Shown here: positions 11,084-22,175 of the stretch, piece after piece | How the letters are laid out: each line of letters opens with the position of its first letter | Position numbering within the stretch: the stretch's first letter is position 1 | Assembly (NCBI GenBank): GCA_002049455.2 | Contig: KV918941.1 | Coordinates: 62,001 to 126,000, forward strand | Direction: 5' to 3' | DNA: 64,000 bases | From: Porphyra umbilicalis | Lineage: Eukaryota > Rhodophyta > Bangiophyceae > Bangiales > Bangiaceae | Notes under the pieces: generated by a model | Databases searched by the model: none | Told to the model about the DNA's origin: nothing | The model's input: only the letters and a program-made list of their open reading frames with translations | Made by a program: the position numbers and the translations under genes

Positions 11084-11511
11084 GAGCCCCTGTGTGGGGA
11101 CAGGGGCCCTTACCCCGGGACCCCTCAGCCCCACTTCGCGGGCCACTCCCCCTGGACGACTCCCCACGGGGGGGCGGGCCGCGCGACAGCCCCCCAGGGG
11201 GGGGGGCGGGCGGGTGCCATACTGGGCACCCGCCCCCCTGTTGGCCCGCCGGGCACGGTTTGCTGGCCCGCGCCGGACACGCGGCAGCACCCCTGGCTCC
11301 CGCGGCCGTGTCCACCATACGGCGACGGCGCGTACCCTCTTGCCCCGGTCGAGGGCGCCCCCACGATCCGGGGCCGCCATCGCTGGCGAGGACCGGGGCA
11401 GCACCCGGGCCCCACACTGGGGAGCCCGGCGGCTAGCTGTCCTGGCCCGCCCGCCCCACTCGAACGGGCCGGCCCCCCCTTGCTCTGGGCCGCCGGGACG
11501 GCGACCCCTTT

Positions 11512-11522
11512 AGAAGGGGGAA
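11512..11522 (+). other. Polypurine tract
   Basis: AGAAGGGGGAA directly precedes the 3' LTR (TGTGACGG at 11524), the position expected for the plus-strand priming site. Confidence 0.75.
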
Positions 11523-11523
11523 T

Positions 11524-12254
11524 TGTGACGGTCTGTCACATGGCCCCCACACTCCGGGATCCAGATTCCCCGGAAATATGCCCCACTAACGCATATTTCA
11601 AATTGTTCCGTTGGCGACCCTCTTGTGATCATCTCGTGGCTCACCAACCACAACCGCAATCCCAATACTTCCCTGGGATTCATAACCCCCTCGAGCGGGC
11701 CCCTACTTAAGGGCCTAATTTTGTGTAAACCCCACTTGGATTATCGACTTATGTTACTTTGTGCCCCTGAGTCCGGGGCGCCGCGAGGGTGTCACGTAGC
11801 ACCCTTCCCCCCGCCTCTACTCAAGGCGGTATTCGAAGCTTCGGCCGTCCTCCGGGTTATGAGCCCAGTGGGCCCTGAGAAGAGAGGGCTTTCCGTGGGT
11901 CCTTTGAGGGTGTCTGAGGAGGGTTTTCCGAGGGTCCTTTGAGGGAGTCTGGGGAGGGTTTTCCGAGGGTCCTTTGAGGAAGTCTGAGGAGGGCTTTCCG
12001 AGGGTCCGAGGGGAACGGATGGGATAAGAGGGTGAGGCGTGAGTGTCGCCTCGAGGCCTTCGACGCGGGCAAGTAAACTTCCGGTCACACAACTCGTGTT
12101 TGTCGCTCGGGGCGCCTTCCCCCGGTCGACGCCGTGCGTGTGTGCTCTTCGGGGTTTCCTTCCGGGGCGGGTATTCCCCGACAGGACTACCCGGCGACAC
12201 GGTTTGGCTCGCCCTCCCCCCAACTGGGTGGGGCGGGCTGAGCGTGTTGTCACA
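11524..12254 (+). repeat. 3' LTR
   Basis: It is 731 bp, starting TGTGACGG and ending GTTGTCACA, so its termini form the 6-bp inverted repeat TGTGAC/GTCACA. The 5' LTR has AACACA instead. About ten substitutions separate the two LTRs. The target duplication ACGCG follows at 12255-12259. Confidence 0.95.
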
Positions 12255-12259
12255 ACGCG

Positions 12260-13033
12260 TACTGCTTGTGCTTCTACAATCCAAGCGACAGCCAAGGGAT
12301 CCGTCGCAGCATCTAGTCGGCTGTTTTGACGACGTCGACGGCGACTGCCCTCATTCGTAAGGTAGCAGAGCGCACAACAGAACGCGGCCCAACTTCATTT
12401 TTACATTGGGCCGACTGTCACAGGGCTGGCATCGAAAACGACAACACGGATGGGGTCTTAGCCGCGCTCTGCCGCACAGGCTTTGCGCTAGCAGGTAAGC
12501 GACAACCCGCGCGCATCTCGGCAATGAAGGGCTCAAAGTGGACCTCTCAGCCGCTCCCCGCGTTGTCCAGGTGTGCTCTAGCGCGGTGGATGGATCGCCC
12601 TCAGGCCGCGTTCGCTTCGCGCAAGCTCAATGTGGCTGTTCGATGTGATGTGCGAGACGTGTGCACGGTGCCGCCCTTCCTGGAGATGGGCGCAGGTGGG
12701 CCCACGGTGGTTCACGTCGCGCTGGAGGACCGGGCTGCTGCAACACTCGTCGACATCGACTATAGCGATGACTACCCGTTGGTTCAACCCCTGGCAGTGC
12801 TTGATCGCCAAGATGCGCGAGCTGCCGGGCGGCTTCTTTCCAAGTCCATGAAGTCGGCTGCGGCGCAGCAGCTTGCTGTGCTTGAAGAAGCCCTCGACTT
12901 CATCGAAGCTGATTGGTGCCTGCAACGTCGGCTTTGTGACGTTTTCTGTGCACCTGATGAGTTGGACGCTGCTGTTGAGTCCTGTCGTTGCGGTCTGTGC
13001 GAGCCCGCGACGATTGGAGCCGGTTTTTCTTGA
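12260..13033 (+). pseudogene. RecQ-type helicase, 3' part after the retrotransposon
   Basis: Joined to GRDGEDA at 1336 (dropping one ACGCG), the frame reads YCLCFYNPSDSQGIRR, the expected segment after RecQ motif VI. An in-frame TAG follows at 12314-12316. The same frame is then open to TGA 13031-13033. Its last 70 codons (SKSMKSAAAQQL, then a Cys/Arg segment and CRCGLC) resemble the RecQ zinc-binding region. The stretch of about 12,320-12,810 has no RecQ likeness and may be an unrecognised intron, for which GTAAGG at 12358 is a possible donor. The C-terminal assignment is weaker than that of the helicase core. Confidence 0.6.
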
Positions 13034-16000
13034 CCTCTGGGTTGCTTCATGAGACGTGGCCTTGGCGTGTGCCCGCGCGTTGTGGGCGCCACCTCTTTCT
13101 TGAGTCTGTCGGAGCCACTGAGAGGAACCCTGCGAGTGTTTTTCGGCAACGTGTTTAAGATACTTCTAGGTGCTACAGCAACCTTGCTTTTTTGTCCCAT
13201 CGGCATGAGCAAGGTCTCAAATGAGCTGTGCGTGTGTTCTTTCTTTGTTTTGCTCCGTGCCTTTTTGTTGCAGGGTCCGCATGCATGCGCACGATGTTAC
13301 TTCTTGGGATTTATGGGTACCAAAGTAGGACGTGCATGACTCATCAAACTGGGAATGTGTGGTCACGGAGTTCCAGTTTTATTACGGTATAACCGGTCTC
13401 TCATATTGTCACATGTCGCTTGACAGTTTCAGAGAGATGTTTTCCCACCGTGTTTGTCAACGCGGTGCTGCGATCCGGCCGCTCTCTTCGTGCACATCCC
13501 GTCTCTTCCTCCGTTGCGCACTACTCGTGTACAGGTGCTTTTACACGCTTCAGTCGTTCCGCAAGCAATAGTTTGCTGAGACAGGCGCCAAGATCGTGCC
13601 ATGTACTTTAGAACACCCTAGAGGTCGTCAAATCCCGCGTCAGTGACCATGTCATCACCGATGTGAGCTTCAGCAATGATGAAGAATAGATGCCAGCGTC
13701 AGCGGAGACGACGCAAAAACTTTGTGAGCCCGGAAATAGCTCTTCGGCTTCAGCTTACCTCATAACACTCTATTTCTTTCGCATACTTTCATGTCAAGGG
13801 AGGCGGACGTGGTGTAGAGGCTGAGGGGTTGTGCGCATGCCGGCTACAAACTATGGCTTACTGACCGCCTGTTACGGTGGAAGCGCCACGGTGCTCGTGA
13901 ATGCCTTGCGGGCCAGCACCCAGCGCTGTTGACTTCACTTCGTGTTGGCTGGCTTTGGCATGCGACAACGCGCGTGCTTGTGAGCACGCAGACACCAGGG
14001 AAAGCACGTTTCGGTGCTCTTGCTGAGCCCAGCACTGAGCCCCCCAGAAGGCAAGGTTTTCCGAATGAGAAAGAGAGGCGTTCGCCGAGCCCTTGTGAGA
14101 CACCCGCATACGCAAATCGCGCAGCGGGCGCAAGGCTGAGCGTGGATGAGCTTGCTGTAGCGACGCGTTTGTTTTTGGTGTCTTTTTTCCTTGCGTTTGC
14201 CCGCCAGATGTGGTTGTGACCTCTTGCTTTCGTCCGTCTGTGCTGTGCCATCGACAAGAATGTTGTTGCAGGGTCCGCATGCATGCCCTCGACGGTGCTT
14301 CTTGTTTTTCAAGGCTACTAGATTACGATGGACAGGATTGATAAATCTGTATACGTCTAGTCCTTTTATGTAGCTTAATGTACCATATGACGGGTCTTTT
14401 CTCACATATTGCTTGGTAGCCTGAGAGAGCTGTTTTGTTGTCTTGTTTGCCGAGACGCCGTTAAAACACCGCCGCTCGTCTCATGCGTGTCTTGTCTTGG
14501 CCTTTTTTTCGCACCAGTCTTGCAGAGCAATTTTCGAACGCTTTCGTCTCTGCGCATGCGAAGCTATGCTAAGACGGTCCTCAAGAACGCGCCATGGACA
14601 TTGCATCCCACTTATGGCCGTTGCGCCCCTAAATCGGGCGACAGCTACCGGGCCAAGCGCGGTCGAGCCTATCGGTGAGACGCCATTTTTCAACGCCCTC
14701 GGTAGAGCGACCGAGACCACCGTGCGCGCGCGCGCTTCCATACGGCTGCAAGAACACAACGGCAGAGTACCATGTCTGTGTGGTGCTGGTCCGCTCAGGA
14801 ACAAATGCCAGCATGCGTGCCTGCGGCGGCAGGCCCCGCAGCCCCGCCAGCGTCGCCGCGGCGAAGGCCACTCCCCCCCCCCATTTAGTCTCTCGTCCTT
14901 CGTATTACCTACCGGTCCTTGGGAATACCCAGCGACGTGACGCGTCCAACCCCCCTGCCGCTCGCCCCCCCGCCCGCGCTCCCCGCTACAGTCCACCCCC
15001 TCGCTTCCGCCTGCCTCCCCCACTTGCACCACCTCCTCTTTGTTGCCACTACCCAGCCGTCAGTGCTTCCACCACTGGCTTGCCTGGCCTAGCCTGGCCG
15101 TCGCTGCCACCACCCGCCGCCGCTGCCGCTACCGGCCGCCCCCTCCCCCCCCTGGCTACCGTCGCCCGCCCGATGAGGCCGCTGCCTCCCCTCTTCCCCT
15201 TCGGACGTCCCCACCTTCTTCTCTCTGGCACAAGCCCCCTTCCCTCTTGCGGCCGCTGTCCGGCCGTCGCGGCGGCCGACTGCCGGTGCCACCACCGTCG
15301 GCCATCGCCGCCCTGCTCCCCCATTGCTGCCCTGCCGCCCCCGTCGTCGCACGCCCCACCGGCTGACGGTCGCCCCCGCCACATCAGGCTGTCCGTCCTC
15401 ACGTCCTTCCCCCGCGATAGCCGCAGCCCGCACCATCGCCGGCGGACCGCTGTGATGCCCCCCTTCGCCTGTCGCTTCGCCGGCGCCAGCCGTTAGCTGC
15501 TGACGCTTGCTGGCTTTTCCACACCCCGCTGACTACTTACTTGTCTGGCTGGCACTGGGCTGTCCCCCGCGCCGCTTGAATGGATGCTTTGACTCCTAGG
15601 TGCCCATCGCCTAGCGCCACGGGGACAGTCGTTGCCGCCGCCGCCACCGCAGCCGCCGCCGCTTCCACCGCCAACGGCCTCGGCCACGGTTGGCCGTTGC
15701 TCCCCCTCCCTGATGCCGACACTTTCCCGCCAATACCTGGGGGCAGCGGCGCCGCGGCGGCGTTGTGGCGGCGGATGTGGTCGAGGCGGGGACGCAGGGG
15801 GGCTCCCGCGACGTCAGAAGCCGCTCGCCCGGCCGCTGTGGCCAGAGCCTCTGCCGCCAGTGCCGCTGAACTTTGCGACTGAACACGGAAGGGGAAGGAT
15901 GAGGAAGAGAGCGGGTCAGCGGCAGTGGTGGAGGGGGGGTAGAGGGTAGACGCGAGGCTATGGGTGGCTATGCTAAAGGACTCTCCTTTTTGTTGACAAC

Positions 16001-16809
16001 ACGTTGTCGAAGGGTGCGGGGGAGTGGCACTGAATGCGTCTGAGCAACTCCAGCAATCGCAGAGTTGCCGTGCTACAGTCTTTTTCCAGAAAATCCCGCA
16101 GTCCCAGAAGCTGACATGTGCAGGCAACACTTCTCACTCGAACAAAGTGGCCAATTTTCGACCGGAACCTTGTGACAGTCTGACCATTTTCCTGAGGACT
16201 TTCAAAACAGGAGTGGACCACCACGCTTCATGAGCTGCCAGAGGCTGTCTCAGGATGTACTCGCGAAATATGATCAGAACCCTTGCGCCGCAGTTCACGT
16301 GCCAACGATCATTCATGCCGATATTAATGACGTGGCGTTGGCTTCAGCCGTTAAGATCGACAAGAGTGCGTTTGGGGCAACGACATGGAGCACTGTTGCG
16401 ATGGGTTGGAAACATTGCCACACATGTGCCGATGTCAGTCATCTGTCATTGGCTGATCAGCAGCACAGCAGAAGCTGCGCTGCCACAGGCCAATGAACGT
16501 TCGGGAACCGACATTTTCGGGAACAGTTGCCATCAACAGTTCTCCACATGTTACCCTCTCAGAAGGGTCTGTAAGCCAGGGCGTGCACTTGCCCGGAAAG
16601 ACGGACCAACAGATCTTTTTTTTTGGCCGGCTGGCACACTCTCGTCTGCAGTTATCCTGACCATGCCGCCGATCGAAGGAAACCGTGCTCGCACCTGTCT
16701 GGCATGCGCAAACGCTCTGCGCGTGGTCTGCCCGCAGCTGATCGAGTGCGCCCGGGCCCGCTTGGATCAGACCTTGCACGTCCTGCGTGTCACATCAATC
16801 ACGAGGGTC
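13034..16809. other. Spacer with no recognisable gene
   Basis: Mixed sequence. A diverged direct duplication of about 1 kb spacing is visible: TTGTTGCAGGGTCCGCATGC at about 13,265 and again at 14,263, with patchy similarity for roughly 250 bp after each. At 14,675-15,496 there is a Pro-rich frame and at 15,580-15,882 an Ala-rich frame ending in AELCD, both low complexity and unassigned. 16.0-16.8 kb shows nothing I can name. Confidence 0.5.
15580..15882 (+). CDS. Ala-rich open frame, unassigned
   Basis: This is a 100-codon frame starting at ATG with two Ala-rich helical stretches around a Pro/Gly segment (about PLPDADTFPPIPGGS). It resembles other Ala-rich fragments in the window in composition only. 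It may be coding debris or chance openness in GC-rich DNA. Confidence 0.2.
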   Translation: MDALTPRCPSPSATGTVVAAAATAAAAASTANGLGHGWPLLPLPDADTFPPIPGGSGAAAALWRRMWSRRGRRGAPATSEAARPAAVARASAASAAELCD

Positions 16810-17070
16810 ATGGAGACACTGGTTGCCTGGCCGATAAGCAAGACCTCTCCATTTTGAGCAGTTATGTCTAATTCGAGTCGGTTAGCACACGATAGCATCG
16901 CGGCACGCACAAATCCGATGCAACTGACACTACTGCACTGTTGCGTTGCACTAATCGCTGCAAGCAAAGATAATCAACATCAGTGACAAATCAGTTCCAA
17001 AGTGCAATATAACGCGGACGAAATGTGAATCGTCGTCGCACATCTACGAATATGTGCGGCCCGTATTCGC

Positions 17071-17886
17071 TCACACCACAGCACGGGACGATCCAGCGCC
17101 GCGACCTCGTTTGAAGCGCCACCACCCGGTGGGGGGGGGTGCACCACCACCTAGTCGGGTGCGGTGGAGCGTGCGCCAGCCCCCTTCTCCACGACCGTCG
17201 TCCTTGTTACGCGCATCAATGGCTGCTCTTCCTTGGCCCTCCCCGCGCGACACCGTGACCTTACTTGTGTGGTTACAGGCATGCTTAGACACGCACCCTA
17301 TCTTTGTATGCCTCTGATTTGTATCGTCGGCTACATGTCCAGGTGAGCATGTGGTTAGTGATGATGTTGTGACTGGCCTGGATTGAATAATGTTCCTCAC
17401 GTACTTTCGGAGATGCATGGCTACAGAGGTGCTAACACGTGTCTCATTTCGTTGTTCCTGGTCATCGATTCTCCATTCCATTGCGGCGCGTGCATTCCCA
17501 GTGCCGCGACCTCGTTTGAGGCGCCACCACCCGGTGGGGGGGGATGCACCACCACCTAGCCGGGTGCGGTGGAGCGTGCGCCAGCCTCTTTCTCCACGAC
17601 CTTCGTCCTTGCTACGCGCATCAATGGCTGATCTTCCTTGGCCCTCCCCGCGCGACACCGTGACCTTAGTTGTGTGGTTACAGGTATGCTCAGACACGCA
17701 CCCTATCTTTGTATGCCTCTCATTTGTATCGTCGGCTACATGTCCAGCTGAGCATGTGGTTAGTGATGATGTTGTGACTGGCCTGGCATAAATAATGTTC
17801 CTCACGTACTTTCGGAGATGCATGGCTACAGAGGTGCTAACACGTGCCTCTTTTCGTTGTTCCTGGTCATCGTTTCTCCATGCCAT
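17071..17886 (-). CDS. Conserved 271-aa repeat protein, copy 1
   Basis: The minus-strand frame starts at ATG 17884-17886 and consists of two direct 135-residue repeats, encoded by 405-bp DNA repeats (17094 and 17499). Each repeat runs from about NDDQEQ, VSTSVAMHLRKYVRNII and HTKIGCVS to TLHRTRLGGGA and PPTGWWR. No domain is recognised. The same frame, also 271 codons, is open in copy 2 (33188-34003), so four repeat units stay open despite many substitutions, which argues for coding. Because the repeat length is a multiple of three, some openness on the other strand is expected by chance. Confidence 0.35.
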   Translation of the reverse strand: MAWRNDDQEQRKEARVSTSVAMHLRKYVRNIIYARPVTTSSLTTCSAGHVADDTNERHTKIGCVSEHTCNHTTKVTVSRGEGQGRSAIDARSKDEGRGERGWRTLHRTRLGGGASPPTGWWRLKRGRGTGNARAAMEWRIDDQEQRNETRVSTSVAMHLRKYVRNIIQSRPVTTSSLTTCSPGHVADDTNQRHTKIGCVSKHACNHTSKVTVSRGEGQGRAAIDARNKDDGRGEGGWRTLHRTRLGGGAPPPTGWWRFKRGRGAGSSRAVV

Positions 17887-17904
17887 TGCGGCGCGTGCAT
17901 CCCC
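17094..17904. repeat. 405-bp direct tandem repeat, copy 1
   Basis: Two units begin CGCGACCTCGTTTGA; a partial third unit carries the end portion with ATGGCTACAGAGGTGCTAAC. The same arrangement is at about 33,211-34,021. Confidence 0.85.
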
Positions 17905-18135
17905 CCTACACCAACTCGTCTCCTTCTGGCGCTGTGCTCTCTGTGTATATTTTTTGCTGCGCTGTACAAACTGCTTGGTCCCGCAGGAAAAGCCGCACCG
18001 AGCAAGAACATGGCATATGCCGCCGCGGTCGTCTTCCTGTGCGTGCCTCTTTCAACATTGTTCATGCGAGGACTGTTCTTTTGTCTGGCCTCCCTCCCCG
18101 CCCTTTTCGTTTCGCGCTTTTCCGCTCAACATTAA
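17818..18135 (+). CDS. Small hydrophobic protein, copy 1, putative
   Basis: This is a 105-codon frame with three hydrophobic stretches (LFSLFLVIVS, LLLALCSLCIFFAALY, and AAAVVFLCVPL through CLASLPALFV) that could be membrane segments. The copy-2 counterpart (33935-34306) is longer because the stop is changed. It overlaps the start of the minus-strand repeat protein. No family is recognised. Confidence 0.25.
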   Translation: MHGYRGANTCLFSLFLVIVSPCHCGACIPPTPTRLLLALCSLCIFFAALYKLLGPAGKAAPSKNMAYAAAVVFLCVPLSTLFMRGLFFCLASLPALFVSRFSAQH

Positions 18136-18609
18136 CTCTTTTTTCACCATACTCCGGCGCGCTGCTCGACTCTTGTTCACAGTCACTGATGTGGCAATTC
18201 ATGGTTGTCCTCATGGGCGCGTCGGCAATTAGCGCGTTCATATAGGGTTCCTCATGAGTGGGACAGACCATGTTACTCGTCGATGCATCGACTTGGTCGC
18301 CGGTGTGCCTTCGTGGTACCACCTGAGTCAACGACCCTAAGCAGCTTAATACCAATGCTAAATTGCCCTAATGGACCACATTCGTGTGAAGACTGGATGA
18401 ACCACGATGGGGGCCACTCTTAGTAACTGTGTCCATGCAAATCGGAGTAAGTCATAAATACGTGACGACGTAAGATTACAACACAGGACGGAGCAACCCG
18501 CCCAATTGTCAGGTCCCAGCCCTCAGAAATAATTTCGGCATGATCGCTGCCGCCTGCATCTCCCAAACATCGACTGCTGCCACTGCACCATCTCAGGCTG
18601 GCATTTTGA

Positions 18610-19014
18610 GTGCATCCATGCGCCCGAGACGCGCCAGCGAATTGGCATATGCTATCATGCTGGCTTTTCAACCTGTTCAGGATGCTTGCCCGGCTGCATT
18701 TCCGGTTTACCACAACCATGCAGTATGCCCGCGCGGCTGAGGGCGGTAGGTTTATGTGTCAGGTCTGTGGGCTTTCATACGATCATGTAGTCAGCATGGC
18801 CTTGTATGTTTTCCAGCTCCATTATTTTGGACGGATCAACAGCAGCTTTAGCTCAAAGGCGGGATGTTCGTGGACGTTAACACTGGGGGATGTCTTATTT
18901 GCACAGATCATTGCTGACGCACCTTCTACGTGCGCACCGGCTGCGCGCGCGCATGCCACGGCGGCGCGCCCTGGCTCTGACGAACACAAGGCAGAGGCCT
19001 GTTGGTCGTATTAG
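18610..19014 (+). CDS. Putative C-x2-C protein fragment, copy 1
   Basis: This frame contains FMCQVCGLSYDHV followed by a mixed segment with HYFGRI, SKAGCSWTL and an Ala-rich tail. It is matched in copy 2 at 34765-35127 with few changes in the C-terminal 90 residues. The start is uncertain; it may be an internal exon. Function unknown. Confidence 0.3.
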   Translation: MHPCARDAPANWHMLSCWLFNLFRMLARLHFRFTTTMQYARAAEGGRFMCQVCGLSYDHVVSMALYVFQLHYFGRINSSFSSKAGCSWTLTLGDVLFAQIIADAPSTCAPAARAHATAARPGSDEHKAEACWSY

Positions 19015-19086
19015 TACAACGTGGTGGCCATCGCGGCCTCTGCGGCCTGCCTGTGCCCCACCTGTCCGTGATGGTGGCCGACGCAT

Positions 19087-21174
19087 TTGCAGAGTTCGCT
19101 ATACTATGTGGGCCTGGCGGGGGCACCCCCGCCGCCTCCAGCGGGTGGCGGCAGAGGCGGCGACGCGTCCTCGACCGAGGGTGTCCACGCTCCGCCCGGC
19201 CCGGCCGCGTCACCGCCCGCTGCGGCACGGCCGGCGGCGGCGCCGGAATCCACTCGGGCGGGGCCCGCGGACCAAATTGGGTCAATTCATCCAGAGTGGT
19301 CTCCCTGTTTTGAGTGTTTGCTTCCCCCCCCTCCCGCCCCCCACCCCCCCCTTCCCCCTTCCCGCCACACAACCCTGCCTCGGCGCGTGCCGGCGCGCCC
19401 CCGGCGGGCGACGCGAACGTTCTTCACGATATGGCGCCGCCGCTGCCCTCGCCGGCCCCTCCTCCGTCGGTGGCCGCCAATGCCGCCGCCGCCGCGGACA
19501 AGCGCGCCGCCGCGGAAGCGCCGGCGTTCGGCGCGCGGCTGCTGACGCAGCCAGGTGCCCGGGCAGCCTCGCCGTTTGGCGGCGCCCCCCCCCCTTAATG
19601 ACTCGCCACCGCCGGGTGTTTGCCTATTGCGCCGGTGCCTGCCGTCGCCGCCGCGCCTTTTGCCGGGCCGCCTCCGCCGTCCACTCGGCCCCTCACCGAC
19701 ACAGAGGCCGACCGCGGCTGGGCAGCCGATCGCGTCGGCTCGGGCTCGCTCCTGCCGCTCGCACTCGTCGCGGAGGCGGCGCCGACGCCGCGCGCGAGCG
19801 GTGCGTCGGCACTTTCAGGTGGTGCTGGGCGGCCTCCGCAGCCCCTCATCCCGTCGATGGCCGCGGCGGCTCCGCCGGGGCCGCGCTTTCCCTGCCCGCC
19901 CCCCCACCCGCACACCCGCGGCTGGCGGCCGCTTGGGCCGCCGCTAGGCAGGCTGCTGCTGGCGCCGCCGTGGCGCCACGACCCTTTCTGCGCGGTGCGC
20001 TGACGCCGACGCCACCAGCCGCGTGGCCTCGCTGGCGGCGACTGCGCCGCCGCTGCCGTCGCCAACGCTCTTGACGCCCGCCGCGCCTCCGTCGCGACTG
20101 CTATCCCGGCGAACGACGCGCGTGAGCGCCAGCCGTCGGACGCAGCTACACCAGCCGGTGCCGCTCACGAAGCCGCCTGCGCGGCGCCAGCAGCCGCCAC
20201 CGCTCGGTGCTTATCGCGCGCCTGGCGGCGCCGCGGTCGCAACGTGCGCCGCTTGCCTGGCGCGTCCGCGCCACGGCGTCGGCTGCCACGTGACCATTGG
20301 TGCGAACGGCGCGACGCTGACCGCGACGCGCGCTGCGTCGCGGTTCGCCGCCGCGGGTTTTCCACCCGGCGCTGCCGCAGCAGCCTTCCCTCCGCCGCTG
20401 CCCGCATGCGGCGGCGCCGACGCAGCAGGCGACCGCGGGCGGCGAGTGTGGCCGGTGGCAGCCATGCAACCGGCCTTGGTCGCCTCGCCGGGCGCGCACG
20501 ACACACCGGAGTCGCCGTGCATTGGCATTGCGGCGCCGCCGCCGCCACTTTTTTCGGGCGCCGCCGACTCCCCCGGCGGAGGGACGGTTTGGGGCGGAAC
20601 ACTCTGCCTCCGCCGCGTCGCTTTTTTCGCCTGCCCGCTCACCACCAGTTACCGCCGCCGACGGCCATCCATTTTCGGACGTGTGCGCCGACGCGCTGCA
20701 AGCGCGCTCGCGCGCCGACGCGCGCTGGCGGCCGCCGCCAACCACCTCCGCCAATGCCACCAGCGCATGCGTGCCGGGTCCCCCGCCCCCTCCTCAGGTT
20801 GGTGCCGTCCAGACCGCCGCGCCCGCCGGGAACGACAATGCCACCCCTGCCCGGCAGCTGCCGGTCGGTTCGGGTGCCGCCGGCACGCTGCCGGCGCCAC
20901 CGGCCGCTGCGTCGCTGCCTCAAGTGCCGAGGCCTCCACCCGCTGGGGCAGCCACCGCCCTCAGCGCCATGAGGCCACCCGGCGCCGCTGCAGCCGCCCG
21001 CGCCGCTCCTCACGGCCACACGGCACCGGCGTCGGCCCCCTCGCCCGCCCCTCCACCCGCCTCCTAGGCCGTGGCGCGCCTGAGGGACGGGAGGGCAGAG
21101 GGCGGTCGGGCGGGGCCATGCGCCGGCGCTTTGCCGTCGCCGACGTGGGCCGCCTCGCTACCGCTGACCATTGA
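19087..21174 (+). pseudogene. Ala/Pro-rich coding region, frame-disrupted, copy 1
   Basis: GC-rich sequence whose plus-strand frames read as Ala/Pro/Arg-rich protein in segments, the clearest at about 20,023-20,560 (with CAACLARPRHGVGCHV). Near 20,550 copy 1 has one more T in a T-run than copy 2, which shifts the frame; copy 2 stays open over the same stretch (36140-37183). Introns are possible further upstream. No family is recognised, and low complexity limits confidence. Confidence 0.3.
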
Positions 21175-22175
21175 CCACACCGCCGTGACGCCGCCACCCT
21201 GCGTCGCCCAGACGCCGTCGCCTGCCGCCAGGCGATCCTTCTGCCTCAAATAAGTACCCCCGTCTTGATATCAACTGCCAACCACTGGTGCTTGGCCCCT
21301 GCCGACGTCCCGAGTGGCTGCTCTCACCGTGCTCAGACAATGGGATGCCGCCTCTCTGACCGAGCTGGTCACATTGTTCGCTACCAGGGTGCTGCGCGCT
21401 CTTCGCTCTTGCGGCTGTTCGAAGCATAATCGATCGGTGGCCTCACCGTCGACGATGAAATATGCGAGCCCTGCTTCACCATGTTAGCGGAGACGCTGTC
21501 AGCGACAGCGGCCGCTACCGTTTTCTCGGTAATGGCCTCTCCCAGCCTGTCACGCGTGCCTTAGGAAGAGACTGAATTGAATGTTAAGTCGAGTGTGTAC
21601 GCCAGCAGTCGCTGACACGCTCAGCATTCGGATGAAAAGGCTGCGCAGTAGGCATCGGCGCTCTGACACCCTCGCCACGATAAAAACGTGTAGCAGCTAG
21701 CGGAGCGCGCGGCGATAACTACCCGACTTTGGGAAGCGATCCGCGTGCACGTGGTGTAGAATACGGCTTCTTGTAGCAGCGTGGCATCCTTAAACTAGCA
21801 GGCTGTCTTTCAAGCTGGTCCGACTACCACACACACCGGAACGTGGCCGGCTATTCCGTTTGCGGCCCGCTGTGACCTTGTGGATCGCACTGTCTTGCCC
21901 TTGACTTTCCATCATGCCTCATCGGGCGCCAGGATTCTCGCATGTGCTTCAGACGAACGCCACAGTCGGGTTCTCCTGACTCTATTGGCCCCCATCGGGA
22001 TGCCACAGGCTTTCAGCGAATCAAAAGGGCGCGGCACTTGCCTCCACGTGACTTCACGGCACCTCGGCCAACGCCGGTGATAACAGGGCGCGGCGAGTAT
22101 CTACTCTCCCCTCCCAGCTGCGCCTCAACCGTCCTGACAATACCATGCAGGTAAGAGCCTTCTTATCGACATCAA

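Larger units (their letters stand above)
1337..12254 (+). mobile_element. Ty3/gypsy chromovirus LTR retrotransposon, 10,918 bp
   Basis: This is a complete element: 5' LTR (1337-2067), primer binding site, gag, -1 frameshift signal, pol (protease, RT, RNase H, integrase, chromodomain), a 3-kb region with a long antisense ORF, polypurine tract and 3' LTR (11524-12254). The order PR-RT-RH-INT with a C-terminal chromodomain defines a chromovirus-type Ty3/gypsy element. I count about ten substitutions between the 731-bp LTRs, so insertion was recent in sequence terms. Three in-frame TAG codons interrupt gag/pol and two interrupt the antisense ORF. It therefore looks disabled unless TAG is read through. 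It disrupts the coding exon of a RecQ-type gene. Confidence 0.95.

Noticed and set aside
16065..16120. AAAATCCCGCAGTC as a possible partner terminus for the segment at 57,232 and 27,990
   Set aside because: Only 14 bp match well, copy 2 lacks it at the corresponding place, and the orientation would put the element to its left. Probably chance or an unrelated remnant.
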